NCBI GenBank assembly: GCA_043802925.1
Contig: JAZDKP010000119.1
Span: 1 to 5,724, forward strand
Length of the DNA stretch: 5,724 nucleotides
Reading direction: 5' to 3'
Origin: JAZDKP01 sp043802925
Lineage (GTDB): Bacteria > Fibrobacterota > OXYB2-FULL-49-7 > JAEUSG01
How positions within the stretch are numbered: the stretch's first letter is position 1; every line of letters begins with the position of its first letter. The notes below the pieces were generated by a model. The model saw only the letters and a list, made by a program, of their open reading frames with translations. It made no database searches and was not told the origin of the DNA. Shown here one piece after another: positions 5,518-5,724 of the stretch. A program made the position numbers and the translations under genes.

Positions 5518-5520
5518 TGA

Positions 5521-5594
5521 TTGATTAAGGAGTCTTTGTGCGTCCTGTTAATTGTAGAAACAAAGTCAAGCGCTTAAAGCCGCAAGGATGACCT
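5521..5594 (+). other. Short gap between precursor and exported-protein gene
   Basis: These 74 bases hold an AAGGAG (5527-5532) five bases before a GTG at 5538, which opens a 17-codon frame ending in TGA at 5589-5591. A six-base inverted repeat (CTTTGT at 5534-5539, ACAAAG at 5560-5565) covers that GTG. There is no T-tract terminator, so read-through from the peptide gene into the exported protein is likely. Confidence 0.4.
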
Positions 5595-5724
5595 ATGCGC
5601 AACCATAAACTCCCCTTGTTCGCCGTGGTGCTGTTCACGGCAACCGTTGCGTTTTCGGCGTTCACCCCCCTCTGGCGAATTCCCGCGGACGCAGGCGTCC
5701 GCTATGCGCTCACGGCCGGTAACG
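5595..5724 (+). CDS. Exported protein with N-terminal signal peptide (3' end outside window)
   Basis: The frame opens at ATG 5595 with AAGGA (5584-5588) six bases upstream, and 43 codons are visible to the right edge. 'MRNHK' is a basic n-region and 'LPLFAVVLFTATVAFSA' (6-22) a hydrophobic core ending in a plausible signal peptidase I site after 'FSA', with 'FTPLWRIPADAGVRYALTAG' beginning the mature part. It is therefore probably secreted or periplasmic. Too little is visible to assign a family. It lies 74 bases after the candidate precursor on the same strand and may be a downstream member of the same transcript, such as a processing or transport component, or unrelated. Confidence 0.65.
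   Translation, partial: MRNHKLPLFAVVLFTATVAFSAFTPLWRIPADAGVRYALTAGN

Noticed and set aside
5569..5576. AAGCGCTT perfect palindrome in the gap before the exported-protein gene
   Set aside because: Eight bases with no loop or flanking T-run; too short to call an operator or terminator.

Overview
The window holds two divergent gene blocks on either side of an AT-rich intergenic region (3341-3581). The coding DNA is GC-rich and tightly packed, with start/stop overlaps of 1, 4 and 8 bases. The organism is a bacterium. It carries a corrinoid-activator-like iron-sulfur ATPase and two radical SAM enzymes, which fits an anaerobe or facultative anaerobe. The EF-P has an 'RTPPNLRAF' loop instead of the Lys-tipped loop of E. 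coli EF-P. From memory this resembles FCB/PVC-type lineages (Fibrobacterota, Verrucomicrobiota and relatives), but I cannot place it with confidence.

Minus-strand block, read right to left: efp (3340-2777), a MauE/DoxX-type four-helix membrane protein (2747-2244), a [2Fe-2S]-ferredoxin/ASKHA ATPase of the RACo (DUF4445) family (2251-677), and the N-terminal 225 residues of a B12-binding-type radical SAM enzyme (677 to beyond the left edge). The last three genes are coupled or nearly so. A plausible reading is that the RACo-like protein keeps a corrinoid reduced, perhaps for the cobalamin radical SAM enzyme that directly follows, with the membrane protein linked to thiol or electron traffic. 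This is inference.

Plus-strand block, read left to right: a PqqD-like peptide-binding protein with an unusual polar N-terminal extension (3582-3962), a radical SAM/SPASM enzyme (3963-4985), an S24/S26 signal-peptidase-like protein in which the usual nucleophile Ser is Cys (4982-5353), a 56-residue peptide missed by ordinary ORF length cut-offs (5350-5517), and the start of an exported protein (5595 to beyond the right edge). The first four are contiguous: 0-base gap, ATGA overlap, ATGA overlap. The small peptide has a leader-like basic/hydrophobic N-terminus and a short Cys/Trp/Asp/Asn/Gly-rich C-terminus. Together this looks like a complete radical-SAM RiPP locus: recognition element, maturase, candidate leader protease and precursor. 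This is the most interesting content of the window.

The intergenic region contains a good sigma70-type promoter candidate for the RiPP block (TTGAAA-17-TATTAT) and a weaker one for the efp block. The spacer of the weaker one carries a compact overlapping palindrome resembling a CRP/FNR-family operator. I see no tRNA, rRNA, CRISPR array, insertion sequence or convincing intrinsic terminator.
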